NCBI RefSeq assembly: GCF_900182655.1
Contig: NZ_FXTC01000005.1
Span: 287,072-351,071 of the forward strand
Source: Chryseobacterium rhizoplanae
GTDB lineage: Bacteria; Bacteroidota; Bacteroidia; Flavobacteriales; Weeksellaceae
Reading direction: 5' to 3'
DNA: 64,000 nt
Shown: positions 9,430 through 17,687 of the stretch, piece by piece
How the letters are laid out: every line of letters starts with the position of its first letter
Numbering within the stretch: position 1 is the first letter of the stretch
Made by a program: the position numbers and the translations under genes
The notes under the pieces: generated by a model
The model's input: the letters and a program-made list of their open reading frames with translations, nothing else
The model's database searches: none
Told to the model about the DNA's origin: nothing

Positions 9430-10155
9430 TTATTCTGTTATGGCAGAAAGAACTTCTTTATTACTAATCCATAATACTTTGCAGCTATCATGAACTCCTT
9501 GCATCGCTACAGGTTCATGTAAAATTCCATAGTACAATTCCAAATAATATGAAAGTGACAACAGAAATTCTACGTCTCCCTGCATTGAATATGAAGTAAA
9601 AAGATAATGCATTTTTTCAAGCAAACGATCTTTCCGTACTGTTAACGTATCAATACTGAATTGATCAAACAAATCAGCCTTATTAAGCCTTCTTGGAATA
9701 AAAGTCTTGGGATGACATTTCTTACAGCAAGGGATTAAGCAATCTTTATATAAATGATAATATTTCTCTTTTGCTCTTTGTGAGTAATAATGGATTCCAA
9801 CTGCTCCATAGACACCGTCTACTTTTTGATTCTTTAAAAGCTCTCTCTCAGCATCAAAACGGTTGGGAAGATAATAATTGCTAGCATCTAAAAAAGAAAT
9901 AAAATCACCCGAAGCGTTTTCAATTCCTAAATTTCTACTGGTTATATTCCCTTTATTCCTGCATTGATTATGCTGAAAAAGTTTTATCCTGTCATAATCC
10001 TCTTCAAGCTTTTCACATATTGTCAGCGAATGATCTGAAGACCCATATTCTATGAGAAAAACCTCACAAACCTCCTCAAACTGTAGGGCAGACCTTACTG
10101 CATTTGCAACAAATTCTTCTGCATTATAGACTGATATAATTACTGAAATTTTCAT
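9430..10155 (-). CDS. Family 2 glycosyltransferase, C-terminally short
   Basis: 241 residues. The GT-A start MKISVIISVYNAEEF and the following V-F-L-I-E-Y-G-S-S-D (about residues 33-42) correspond to the usual hhhDDgStD. SRNLGIENASGDFISFLDA (about 74-92) is the nucleotide-sugar region, but the DxD motif is D-A-S followed by N. The paralogue at 47626-48573 is 315 residues; this copy lacks about 70 C-terminal residues. Acceptor and sugar are unknown; a surface glycan role is likely. A promoter at 10499-10571 lies upstream, but a hairpin terminator at 10379-10414 stands between it and the start. Reduced motifs plus truncation suggest altered or lost activity. Confidence 0.72.
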   Translation of the reverse strand: MKISVIISVYNAEEFVANAVRSALQFEEVCEVFLIEYGSSDHSLTICEKLEEDYDRIKLFQHNQCRNKGNITSRNLGIENASGDFISFLDASNYYLPNRFDAERELLKNQKVDGVYGAVGIHYYSQRAKEKYYHLYKDCLIPCCKKCHPKTFIPRRLNKADLFDQFSIDTLTVRKDRLLEKMHYLFTSYSMQGDVEFLLSLSYYLELYYGILHEPVAMQGVHDSCKVLWISNKEVLSAITE

Positions 10156-10378
10156 TTAATCGGTATTAGTTTTATATTATAATGTTTTAACAAGTTTAAA
10201 GCATAATCAATGATCATTTTGAGCAAAATGACGACAGCCTCTTTGAATTTGAACAACATTAATAGTGAGGATTCATTTTCCAGATCGCCAGGTTCTGGAA
10301 AACTTTTTTTTAAGAAACCTTATAATCCAATATGTATTTCTAACACATTAAGTGTATATATCAATTTAAAATATTCTA

Positions 10379-10414
10379 ATAAAAATCCGGCAAAGATATC
10401 AATCTCGGCCGGAT
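10379..10414 (-). terminator. Hairpin terminator in the leader before the glycosyltransferase
   Basis: On minus: ATCCGGC, 16-nt loop, GCCGGAT, TTTTATT. It lies about 85 nt after the -7 box at 10499 and 225 nt before the glycosyltransferase ATG, so it would end a short RNA or act as an attenuator. Confidence 0.6.
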
Positions 10415-10498
10415 GAAGTGATAATTCAGCAAATATCTTTAAATCATTTAGCCTAACAAAAATATACTTATAAAAATGATTGCTTAAAGACAACTGTG

Positions 10499-10571
10499 TA
10501 AAAGTAAAAATATCTTATCCTCACCGCAATAGATAGCGGGTAGTATTTTCACTAATGATCTGTAATTTTTT
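10499..10571 (-). promoter_or_regulatory. Fixed-spacing promoter (38-nt class)
   Basis: On minus: AAAAAATTA (10571-10563), 8 nt, TAGTGAAAAT (10554-10545), 38 nt, TACTTTTA (10506-10499). Spacing is exact, with small departures in three boxes. It drives either a short RNA ended at 10379 or the glycosyltransferase by read-through. Confidence 0.6.
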
Positions 10572-10720
10572 AGCTATATCTCTAAAAATTTCGTGTAAAA
10601 TTTGACTTAATAATTGCAATATAATTCATTTATTATTAATTAAATTGAGTATGCATGTATAAGCTTTGTAAATTAATTTGTACAATAGTTATTGATTACA
10701 AAAACAAACTTAAATTGCTA

Positions 10721-11896
10721 TTAAAGCTGTAAAGAGGTAGATGTCTGAATTTTCCAGGCAGGTGCTTTCTGGTTGTCAAACGTTCGTTTTATACCATAAT
10801 TGGCTTCAATCCCTATCCTAAATCTTTTGTAAGGTTGAAAAATAAGGTTAAGGCTCATATGGTAAAGAATTTTTGTCATATCGGTCGGAATAAAATCTTT
10901 ACCACCAACCTTTGAATAGCTAGCAAAAGCAACAGAACTCCATTTTGGGTTCCACCAATGTTCATAAATTCCAACTACGTTAAATAACCGCAGTGTTTCT
11001 AGAAGGTTCTTATGAGCAGGGTCAGGTACCGCATCATACTTCTCTCCGTTCAGATCAGCATTGTAGGTAGCTATTCCGTTTCCAAAAGAACTTTCAAAGC
11101 TGAAAATATTTCTTTCATCGTATCTTAATTTTCCTGATATCATAGCACCCCAGCCTGCAATAGTACAGGTCTTGTAATTATCTCCCATATTTTCTTTCAT
11201 AGCATAGCTGATAGGCATAATAATAGCCCCTGCTTTAATATAGCTTCTTTCATCTCCATACCTGTACACTCCTGATAATGACGGAAGTATAGCTCTTTTT
11301 CTCCATCCCAGATAATTATTTGAAGGAAGAGAAATACTTGGAGTATTGGGATCCTCGAGAGATAACGAGAGCGTTTCCTTTTTTGAAAAATGAGTACTAT
11401 AGCTTACCTGTATTCTACGGGAATACAGTAATCCACTAGGCCCGTTGAAGTCAAAAATATTGGGAAAAATTTCAGTATCAGAAAAGTTACTTGCTGTCTG
11501 TCCGATTGTCAATCCTTTCCAACGGATAAAACCATGCTTAAATCTTGGTGCTGTCGCTCCGTTCTTACCGTAAAAATCTATTTCAAGATAAGAATAAAAG
11601 GAATTTTCTTTAGTAGTACTCTCTTTCTTTATTTCTAATCCTATCGTGGTCTGTTTCATACTGAAATATCCCCTTGCATCATCACGCTGAGGAACTTCTA
11701 TGGCTTGCGGAACAAAGCCGTCAGCCGCACTCATATTTTGAAACGTAATTCCATAGTTTGCTTGTAAAAGAGGTTTTAAGGAAACTTCAAATTCATTATC
11801 AGCAGTTTGTGTTTTGGTGAGAACAATTTGTGCTGGAGCTTTTGTATAAATAATTGCCATAATAAACAAGATTAGAGATCTTTGTATTTTTTTCAT
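10721..11896 (-). CDS. DcaP-like outer-membrane porin
   Basis: 391 residues from the chosen ATG (MKKIQRSLILFIMAI); an upstream in-frame ATG at 11992 would add 32 residues that destroy the signal peptide. The signal peptide ends near APAQ. The rest is beta-strand-rich with alternating aromatic residues and many G-x-Y/W turns, ending in a hydrophobic strand (TSTSLQL). The segment around GHGFIRWKGLTIGQTASNFSD resembles DcaP-type trimeric porins, which pass small anionic solutes. It stands alone with its own -7 box at 12004-12011. Solute unknown. Confidence 0.72.
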   Translation of the reverse strand: MKKIQRSLILFIMAIIYTKAPAQIVLTKTQTADNEFEVSLKPLLQANYGITFQNMSAADGFVPQAIEVPQRDDARGYFSMKQTTIGLEIKKESTTKENSFYSYLEIDFYGKNGATAPRFKHGFIRWKGLTIGQTASNFSDTEIFPNIFDFNGPSGLLYSRRIQVSYSTHFSKKETLSLSLEDPNTPSISLPSNNYLGWRKRAILPSLSGVYRYGDERSYIKAGAIIMPISYAMKENMGDNYKTCTIAGWGAMISGKLRYDERNIFSFESSFGNGIATYNADLNGEKYDAVPDPAHKNLLETLRLFNVVGIYEHWWNPKWSSVAFASYSKVGGKDFIPTDMTKILYHMSLNLIFQPYKRFRIGIEANYGIKRTFDNQKAPAWKIQTSTSLQL

Positions 11897-12003
11897 CGTA
11901 ATATTGTGTTTTGTGTAAGCTTTCGCAAGTTTTTGTAGTCTTATTTTTCCGGATTGAATATTTAATTTTTTAGTTAATACTGAATTAAACACCTATAGAA
12001 AAA

Positions 12004-12011
12004 CAAATTTA
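12004..12011 (-). promoter_or_regulatory. -7 box TAAATTTG of the porin gene
   Basis: A consensus TAnnTTTG about 110 nt before the porin start. The upstream boxes of the fixed-spacing class are not present here. Confidence 0.5.
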
Positions 12012-12108
12012 TATTGCTATTTTTATGTTAATCATGATTGAAATCAGCTTTTTGTTCACATATTAATAATTGAAATATTACTTGAAAATATCAAAAGTTA
12101 ACTCTATA

Positions 12109-12133
12109 AAAGCTTCTCCTAGGGAGAAGCTTT
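12109..12133 (-). terminator. Terminator after the 12227-12601 gene
   Basis: A perfect 11-bp stem AAAGCTTCTCC / GGAGAAGCTTT with a 3-nt loop; on minus it is followed by TATAG, so the U tract lies inside the stem. About 95 nt after the stop. Confidence 0.65.
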
Positions 12134-12226
12134 ACATAAATGAAAGGCCTCAATAATTGGAAGGTCCAGTCAATTTGGCTTGAATAAGTATAACAGTTAC
12201 ATGTTCAAAAGGTTTTTTCTCATATC

Positions 12227-12601
12227 CTATTCTTTCGTATCATCTAATTGATACGATTCAAGGGCAAAAAACATAACCTCGGATACAATCTTTAAACCTT
12301 CTCTTATTTGGTAGTCTAGATATCCATTTATTAAAAGAAGTCCTAAATCATAAGTCAGGTCAAAAGCATGGTACTGACTTAATGCTATCAAACTACTTTT
12401 ATCTAAAATCTGAGCTATAAGATACTGATACCACATATTATAATTACCTCTGCTTTCTCCCATACATTCATTGTTTTTGATCTGGAGATCCAGTTTTTCT
12501 GAAGGCATAACTTTTCCCTTGTAGACAATCGCAAAATAAAAATAGATTTTTCCTTTTGATTCTTTTATTGGTAAAGCATATCTGGTTATACTATGAACCA
12601 A
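12227..12601 (-). CDS. Hypothetical protein, possibly the surviving 3' part of a larger gene
   Basis: 124 residues, no signal peptide or membrane span, and no family recognised. The start codon follows directly after a region (12608-12895) that reads as two open fragments of plausible protein on the same strand, so this may be the last intact piece of a broken gene. The C-terminal half is helical (LGLLLINGYLDYQI, GLKIVSEVMFFALESY). Expression is uncertain. Confidence 0.45.
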   Translation of the reverse strand: MVHSITRYALPIKESKGKIYFYFAIVYKGKVMPSEKLDLQIKNNECMGESRGNYNMWYQYLIAQILDKSSLIALSQYHAFDLTYDLGLLLINGYLDYQIREGLKIVSEVMFFALESYQLDDTKE

Positions 12602-12607
12602 TCCGTT

Positions 12608-12895
12608 TTATAAAGAGAAGCAACTTCTAAGGTATTGTTTGGCAATCTGACGGGAGACACAATTATATTGCTGGGCCTCATCTTTATTCACGGAAGGAAG
12701 GTGTACTTTTTCATTCAATGTAAGCAATTATTCCTCCTTTAAAAGGATCAGAAAACGTCTTTCATCTAAGAGAAAAAAAAACTGTGAAAATCCAGCGGTG
12801 GAAACTGTTTCGCCGGATGAAAGAAGATATTCTCGTATTACTTGAATAAGTTTTCCAGTTCCATCATAAAGCAAACCATTGATTTGATCGGTAAC
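12608..12895 (-). pseudogene. Decayed coding sequence of unknown family
   Basis: Two minus-strand frames in series look protein-like: a 55-codon segment starting VTDQINGLLYDGTGKL and ending in a stop at 12728, and a ~39-codon segment (LNEKVHLPSVNKDEA) ending at 12608. Codon use is like that of real genes nearby. They lead into the 12227-12601 frame. The family is not identified. Confidence 0.35.
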
Positions 12896-13130
12896 TGATC
12901 AGCTTCGGTAATTTGATGTTTTTTAAAATGATTTGATGTTTTTAATAATAATTATCTTATCGTGTGTTTTAAACAGCCAAACAATCTAAATAGACGTGAT
13001 CCCTATAATAGTCAAAATGTAATTTCCATTGAAATAAAACAACCTTCTGATGTTTTATTAATATAAAATCAGGCTTATCATTCTAAAGTTCTACTTTGTA
13101 TTAAGGATTTTATTGATGGTGCATCGGGAT

Positions 13131-13168
13131 AAAAATAAAGTAGCTTTCTCAAAATGAGAAAGCCACTT
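13131..13168 (-). terminator. Strong minus-strand terminator after hairpin repeat copy 1
   Basis: A 14-bp stem AAGTRGCTTTCTCA / TGAGAAAGCYACTT with one mismatch, followed on minus by TATTTTT. It is placed to end an RNA that includes the 13210-13308 element. Confidence 0.75.
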
Positions 13169-13209
13169 CCTGAAATTAAACTTATAGAGAAATAAATATT
13201 ATATTTTTG

Positions 13210-13308
13210 CGGGGGCTCCGTACTGCTACTGAAAGTAAAATATAAATGTTTTTGCATAAATCTTCATTTAATTCAATGACAATCAGTGCAGCTACGGACT
13301 ATGCTCCC
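13210..13308 (-). repeat. Long-stem repeat element, copy 1 (candidate structured RNA)
   Basis: The arms GGGAGCATAGTCCGTAGCTG and CAGTAGCAGTACGGAGCCCC are imperfectly complementary and enclose about 55 nt. Copies 2 and 3 are at 16600-16696 and 53014-53113. The arms are conserved, while reading frames differ between copies, so RNA structure is more likely than coding. On minus a -7-like TAAATTTG lies about 35 nt upstream and a terminator follows at 13131-13168. Confidence 0.55.
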
Positions 13309-13543
13309 TTATAATGGTCACCACTTCTTAAGACAGGGAGTTACAAATTTATATAGGAACTTTGTGTTTTTAATTCAAATAAATCATGGTAGTCTTAAGT
13401 TGTCGTAACAAAATATATCTATAGTTAAACATGGTTATAAGTTAAAATATAATGAAGATTTCGGATATATTGTTAAGTATTTCAATATTGAAGTAACTAT
13501 CAAAAAATTTTATATTCTCATTTGACTTTTTAGTTTTTTTAAA

Positions 13544-13567
13544 GTGCGGCAAATTTCTTTGCCGCAC
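13544..13567 (-). repeat. GTGCGGCAAA hairpin, likely terminator of the small-ORF unit
   Basis: Perfect 10-bp stem GTGCGGCAAA / TTTGCCGCAC. On minus it is preceded by a GGTTTG...CAAACC stem and followed by TTTAAAAAAA. It ends the unit that begins at the promoter at 14071-14143. Confidence 0.6.
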
Positions 13568-13696
13568 AGGTTTGAATGAAGAAACAAACCCTATAATAGC
13601 CTGTTAATGTGCTAGTCAATACCAATCAATAGAATTTATTCTTAAACACACTTATAAACAATCCAGCAACTTTTTAAATCACATAGGGAGGATTAC

Positions 13697-13900
13697 TTAA
13701 ATCTTGATGAACAAAGCAGCTGCAAACTCCTGCAGTATCTGCATTTTTAAGGGAATTACCCCGTCCTCGTCACCCAAGAAATGATTAATCCCGTTACTTG
13801 TAATATCTAAAGTAGGCCTAACAACCACATTGTTGGCCATTATTTGTACATAAGACAGAGCATCAAAAAATAGTAGGAGTAATAAATACATTTTTTTCAT
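13697..13900 (-). CDS. Small putative secreted protein, possibly a decayed surface-protein gene
   Basis: 67 residues. The N terminus MKKMYLLLLLFFDALSYVQ is a clear Sec-type signal peptide resembling that of the FISUMP protein at 7080-8297. The remaining ~48 residues (NNVVVRPTLDITSNG, HFLGDEDGVIP) match no known domain. The homologous place in the second copy of this block (16940-16999) has only a 19-codon remnant, which suggests that both derive from one longer gene. The fixed-spacing promoter at 14071-14143 gives a leader of ~160 nt. Confidence 0.4.
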   Translation of the reverse strand: MKKMYLLLLLFFDALSYVQIMANNVVVRPTLDITSNGINHFLGDEDGVIPLKMQILQEFAAALFIKI

Positions 13901-14070
13901 TTGTTAAATATTGTAATGACTATTTGTTAATATATTATGAAAAGTAGATTTCTTTCTTCAGTATATATTTACGTTCGGATAAAAAAATCATAATATACTA
14001 TCTCATAAAAATTCTCCTTTATGTAATATTATAGGTTACGTTTTCACTATTGATGTTATAAATACTTTAG

Positions 14071-14143
14071 CAAATTTAACACTTCATTAGTAAATAAAAT
14101 ACTGATTATTAGTAGTATTATCACTATAAATTTATAGTTTTTT
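14071..14143 (-). promoter_or_regulatory. Fixed-spacing promoter (38-nt class), duplicated-block copy 1
   Basis: On minus: AAAAAACTA (14143-14135), 8 nt, TAGTGATAAT (14126-14117), 38 nt, TAAATTTG (14078-14071). Exact match to the pattern. It points towards the small secreted ORF at 13697-13900 and lies back to back with the ATP-grasp gene. Confidence 0.75.
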
Positions 14144-14264
14144 ATCTAAAACAATTATTAATAAATATTAGTTTTTGATTGACATTAAAATCTAAATACT
14201 ACTACATATAAGAATATCCGATGGGTCCGAATTAAATTTATTTTTACCAGATATACTATTGAGA

Positions 14265-15071
14265 ATGAAAACCATTTTATATCTTACGGACTTTTACTAT
14301 GAGGCTAAAGGAAGAGCCTACTACAAAGAAGATCTATATATTACATCAAAATTGAAAAATAACTTTAATATACTGATCGGCCATCCACATCAAGTAAATT
14401 CTTATCTGGAATATGGAGATATCATTATTTTCAGAAATACAGGATCTGTGATGAATTATGAACCTTATTTCAAAGAATTTATCGACAATGTTAAAAAGAG
14501 AAATCTTTTAACATTCAATTCATTTGATGGAAAAGGTGATCAGAAAGGAAAAGATTATTTACTGAAACTGACAAAGGATAATTTCCCAGTTATTCCTACT
14601 GTAGAAAATAGAGATGAACTGCACAGACTGGGAACTCCTGGAAGCTATATGGTTAAAATGAAGAATGGTGCAGATTCAACAGGTCAGGAAAAAGTGAACA
14701 ATAAATATATTCATACCACAGAACTTAATGGTAAGATTATACAACCCTTTATTGATTTTAAATATGAAATCTCTTTTGTTTATCTCAATGATCGGTTTCA
14801 ATATGCTTTATATGCACCGGAAAAAAATAAGAGGTGGGAGCTTATTGAATATTTTCCCTCAGCCAGGGAAATTGCATTTGCAGATCAATTCATTAATTGG
14901 AATAACCTTAAAAGAGGGATTACAAGAGTAGATGTCTGCTGTCTTTCTGATGGTTCTCTTCTCCTTGTTGAATTAGAAGACCTTAATCCTTATCTTTCCT
15001 TGGAAATACTGCCTAAAACTAAACAGGACAGATTCATCAAAAACTGGGTAGAGATATTAGATATTATGTAG
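14265..15071 (+). CDS. ATP-grasp enzyme (glutathione synthetase/RimK-like)
   Basis: 268 residues from the ATG at 14265. The region NSFDGKGDQKGKDYLLKLTK (about 85-104), followed by NFPVIPT, matches the start of ATP-grasp proteins of the glutathione synthetase type. SYMVKMKNGADSTGQ holds the ATP-binding lysine and glycine-rich loop, and RVDVCCLSDGSLLLVELEDLNP (about 223-244) holds the metal-binding E and N. Such enzymes ligate a carboxylate to an amine or peptide using ATP. Substrate unknown; a peptide-tailoring role is possible, but no precursor peptide is certain nearby. A second, mostly deleted copy lies at 17392-17614. The flanking DNA is duplicated with it. Confidence 0.7.
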   Translation: MKTILYLTDFYYEAKGRAYYKEDLYITSKLKNNFNILIGHPHQVNSYLEYGDIIIFRNTGSVMNYEPYFKEFIDNVKKRNLLTFNSFDGKGDQKGKDYLLKLTKDNFPVIPTVENRDELHRLGTPGSYMVKMKNGADSTGQEKVNNKYIHTTELNGKIIQPFIDFKYEISFVYLNDRFQYALYAPEKNKRWELIEYFPSAREIAFADQFINWNNLKRGITRVDVCCLSDGSLLLVELEDLNPYLSLEILPKTKQDRFIKNWVEILDIM

Positions 15072-15139
15072 ATAAACGGGATGTTTTACTCAATAGCCAG
15101 ATAGAGAGTAAAAAATAAATCTGACTTATTGCGCCGGAT

Positions 15140-15270
15140 TCTTAATAAAATTAATATATCATTCAGACCTGTTATTAAAAAAATACATCTTCGAGCAAGA
15201 TAATGAATAATAATTTTAAGGTCTGTAAACAAACTTATAAAGAACCTTTTTGTCATGAATTCTGAGACGG
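15140..15270 (-). pseudogene. Relic of a glycosyltransferase 3' end (duplicated-block copy 1)
   Basis: The DNA aligns with 17655-17785, the 3' end of the glycosyltransferase pseudogene in block copy 2 (shared stretches such as ATATATCATT, ATAATAATT and GGTCTGT). On minus it reads pieces like KVLYKFVYRP and NYY. Stops and shifts leave no usable frame. Confidence 0.5.
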
Positions 15271-15831
15271 CAGTAATAAATCTAAAAAATGCAGTAATTA
15301 AACTACAAACCTATATCTTGTAATGATACATTTACCTTGATTTTATTGTTATATACTACACTGAGAGCTTTAATAGCGATGCAGCTCCTAAAAATCCGAA
15401 ACTTTCTAAAAAATTCAGTAAATGATTGTTACATCTTTAATCCGGAACACCATAGAATTTTGATGTTCCAATAACTCATAAATTTCCGTGGAAGTAATCA
15501 TAGTCGACTCAGGAATAATATTTCCGCTAATATACAATGATTATATACTAAACAAGTTTTAAAAGTTAAAATTACTTGGATAACCGTATCTTTATTCGTA
15601 TCAATAGTTAAAAAATCTGTTCATCTTTTTGCATTGTATTGATGGCTTGTATTCTTTCACGGGTAAGTGTCAGTCAATAGCCAGTAACAAATGTTTTCGT
15701 ATTCCAGACACTTGAATAACTATGTAATTTCTAGTTCATTGCTAATCACCAGAAATTATTTAAGTATACTTTTCATTAGAATACACTTTAATTAAAAACA
15801 CATATACCCAAGTAGAAGAAGTAGAGAATAC
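15271..15831. other. Decayed DNA, no intact gene
   Basis: On minus a readable piece (GNIIPESTMITSTEIYELLEHQ, then MVFRIKDVTII) suggests an old coding sequence upstream of the glycosyltransferase relic, but it is interrupted and not identified. Confidence 0.35.
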
Positions 15832-15860
15832 TTAAAAAAAGCTTCCCTAATGGGAAGCTT
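15832..15860 (-). terminator. Strong minus-strand terminator
   Basis: 9-bp stem AAGCTTCCC / GGGAAGCTT, loop ATTA, followed on minus by TTTTTTTAAG. No intact gene precedes it, so it is probably the surviving end of a lost transcription unit. Confidence 0.75.
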
Positions 15861-16599
15861 AAACACTAAAAAAAGCCCTTATAATTAATGATGAATCCTA
15901 ACCATAGGAATAATGTAAATATAATATCTGAAAATATGAAAAATCATGAGTAGGATCAGTTTATATAGTTAATAAAGGATAAAATAAATCTCAGCAAAAA
16001 ATTGAATAATACAGTACTTCTCCGCGAAAAAGGACAACTGTGACGCATCTAAATGCGGCTAATGAAGTCTGCCATTCAACTGTACAAGGGGATTTACAAA
16101 TCTTTCTTTGTCGTGATATCGGAATTTTTTGATCTATACAAGCCAAAATCAAATATTCTGAATCTTGATTTAAAATAACTTACTACATGCCATTTATTAA
16201 AGAGATGTGACTGATGTCAGCGTATAACCCAAAGGTCTGAACATCTCCTCATTCATATATTGGTTTGGAAATCTCATTTACCATCCCACCTGTAAGGTAG
16301 AAAATAATATAATTATTGAATGATCCGCATCGCAGAGTATTTTCAAACGAGAATAAGCAGAGTTTGCTTTTTCAGTGGGCACCATATCTACTCAATTACA
16401 ATAAAGAAAAATAAAGATTTAGTTTACGGAGCTATTTGTCAATCTGCATCACTTTACATTTATAAATAAAAAATCAAATAAATTTAATCTTCTTAAAAAT
16501 AAACCTGAAAAGAGATATAATAATGATTAAAATATATAAACTTAAAATATCAGATACAGCATCAAGTTGGATTTAATAATTTTGTTTCCATTATTATTT
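15861..16599. other. Gene-free stretch with possible relics
   Basis: No intact frame. On minus a short stretch (YMNEEMFRPLGYTLTS, with GGMVNEISKPIYE in another frame) recalls serine beta-lactamase-like proteins, but it is too short and broken to name. Confidence 0.3.
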
Positions 16600-16696
16600 G
16601 CGGGGCTCCGTGCTGCCACTGAAAAGAAATATAAATGTTTGTACAATTCTTCATTCTATTCCAAAATTATCAACGGCAGTTACGGCAATGCACCCT
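16600..16696 (-). repeat. Long-stem repeat element, copy 2
   Basis: Arms GGGTGCATTGCCGTAACTGCC and GTGGCAGCACGGAGCCCC correspond to those of copy 1 at 13210-13308. The DNA downstream (TTAAGACAG, GTGTTTTTAAT, GTAGTCTT, GTTGTAACAA) also aligns, so this copy belongs to the duplicated block. No terminator follows it here. Confidence 0.5.
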
Positions 16697-16867
16697 AATT
16701 ATTGTTACCATATCTTAAGACAGACATTAAGATTTTCTATAGAAAATTGTGTTTTTAATATAACTTAACTTGTAGTCTTCATGGTTATCTCAGTTGTAAC
16801 AACATATTATTTATTAGTATAATTAATCTGTAAACTATCATCGGCTTTCTCAATGAGCTGATAAAAA

Positions 16868-16895
16868 GTGCGGCAAGTATATTTCATTGCCGCAC
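16868..16895 (-). repeat. GTGCGGCAA hairpin, block copy 2
   Basis: 9-bp stem GTGCGGCAA / TTGCCGCAC with a longer loop; on minus followed by TTTTTATC. Same position in the block as 13544-13567. Confidence 0.55.
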
Positions 16896-16939
16896 AGGGT
16901 CAGAAAACTTAAAAAACACTTTTTTAAAAGGATAATAAT

Positions 16940-16999
16940 CTATGATTCAATAATTAATACAACTTCTCTAAAGATCGGTAATAAATACATTTTTCTCAT
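16940..16999 (-). pseudogene. Decayed start of a secreted-protein gene
   Basis: 19 codons, MRKMYLLPIFREVVLIIES then stop. The first ten residues resemble MRKIYLLPTIFF of the FISUMP protein. The fixed-spacing promoter at 17195-17267 still precedes it. Confidence 0.45.
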
Positions 17000-17194
17000 T
17001 TGTTAAATCATTGTAATGGCTATTTGTTAATAAATATATTTGTGTAAATTCGATTTCTTTCTTCAGCTTTATACATTTAAATTTGGATCAACATCATAAT
17101 ATCCATCTCTTGAAAATTCCCTTCCATGTAGTATGCAGATTAACATTTCAATATTGCTGTTATAGTAAAGAAATTATTTACATCAGATCTTCAA

Positions 17195-17267
17195 CAAATT
17201 TAACAATTCATTAGTAGATACAATACTGATTATTAGTCATATTATTACTATAAAATAGTAGTTTTTT
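17195..17267 (-). promoter_or_regulatory. Fixed-spacing promoter (38-nt class), block copy 2
   Basis: On minus: AAAAAACTA (17267-17259), 8 nt, TAGTAATAAT (17250-17241), 38 nt, TAAATTTG (17202-17195). The boxes are kept although the gene behind it is broken. Confidence 0.65.
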
Positions 17268-17391
17268 ATCTAAAGTAATCATCAATAAGATATTCAGTTT
17301 TGGACTTACATTAAAATCTAAATACTGCAACTCATAAGAATATCAAATAGTTCTGAATTACATTTATTTTTACCAGATATACCTTTTTAAG

Positions 17392-17614
17392 AGTTGAATA
17401 TTTCCCCCAGTTGGGAAAATTACATTTGCAGATTAATTATCAAATATAATAACATTAAGAAAAGGATTAAAGAATAGATGTCTACTGTCTTTCTGATGGT
17501 TCTCTTCTTTTTGTTGAATTGGAAGGCCTTAATCCTTATCTGTCTTTAGAAGATTATCTAAAATAATACAGAATAAATTCATTAGCACCTAGTTAGAAAG
17601 ATTAAATACAATGT
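17392..17614 (+). pseudogene. Remnant of a second ATP-grasp gene
   Basis: Aligns with the last ~230 bp of the gene at 14265-15071 (GTTGAATATTTCCC, TCTTTCTGATGGTTCTCTTC, CTTAATCCTTATCT). The upstream alignment resumes at the start-codon region (TTTACCAGATATAC), so a deletion of ~585 bp removed the first two thirds of the gene. Several frameshifts are present. Confidence 0.7.
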
Positions 17615-17636
17615 AGATAGAAAAGGTTGAAAGAAT

Positions 17637-17668
17637 AAAGAAATCCGGCAAAATGAGCCAGATTTTTA
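17637..17668. terminator. Bidirectional terminator between ATP-grasp and glycosyltransferase relics
   Basis: ATCCGGC / GCCAGAT stem (one G-T pair), with TTTTTAAT on plus and TTTCTTTATT on minus. Confidence 0.5.
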
Positions 17669-17687
17669 ATAAAATAATATATCATTG

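Noticed and set aside
13210..13308. Short peptide genes inside the long-stem element
   Set aside because: Short frames exist in each copy, but the frame and residues are not conserved between the three copies, whereas arm pairing is.
14265..15071. Grasp-with-SPASM peptide maturation system (GwsG-like)
   Set aside because: The ATP-grasp protein is shorter than expected for that group, no SPASM radical-SAM gene is present and no typical precursor is recognised.
12108..15860. CRISPR array or tRNA genes
   Set aside because: Hairpins such as AAGCTTCCC/GGGAAGCTT were checked, but there are no regularly spaced repeats and no cloverleaf pattern; they are intrinsic terminators.
15861..16599. Beta-lactamase-like pseudogene
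   Set aside because: A short text resembling FRPLGYTLTS is present, but active-site motifs are not found and frames are too broken to support the name.
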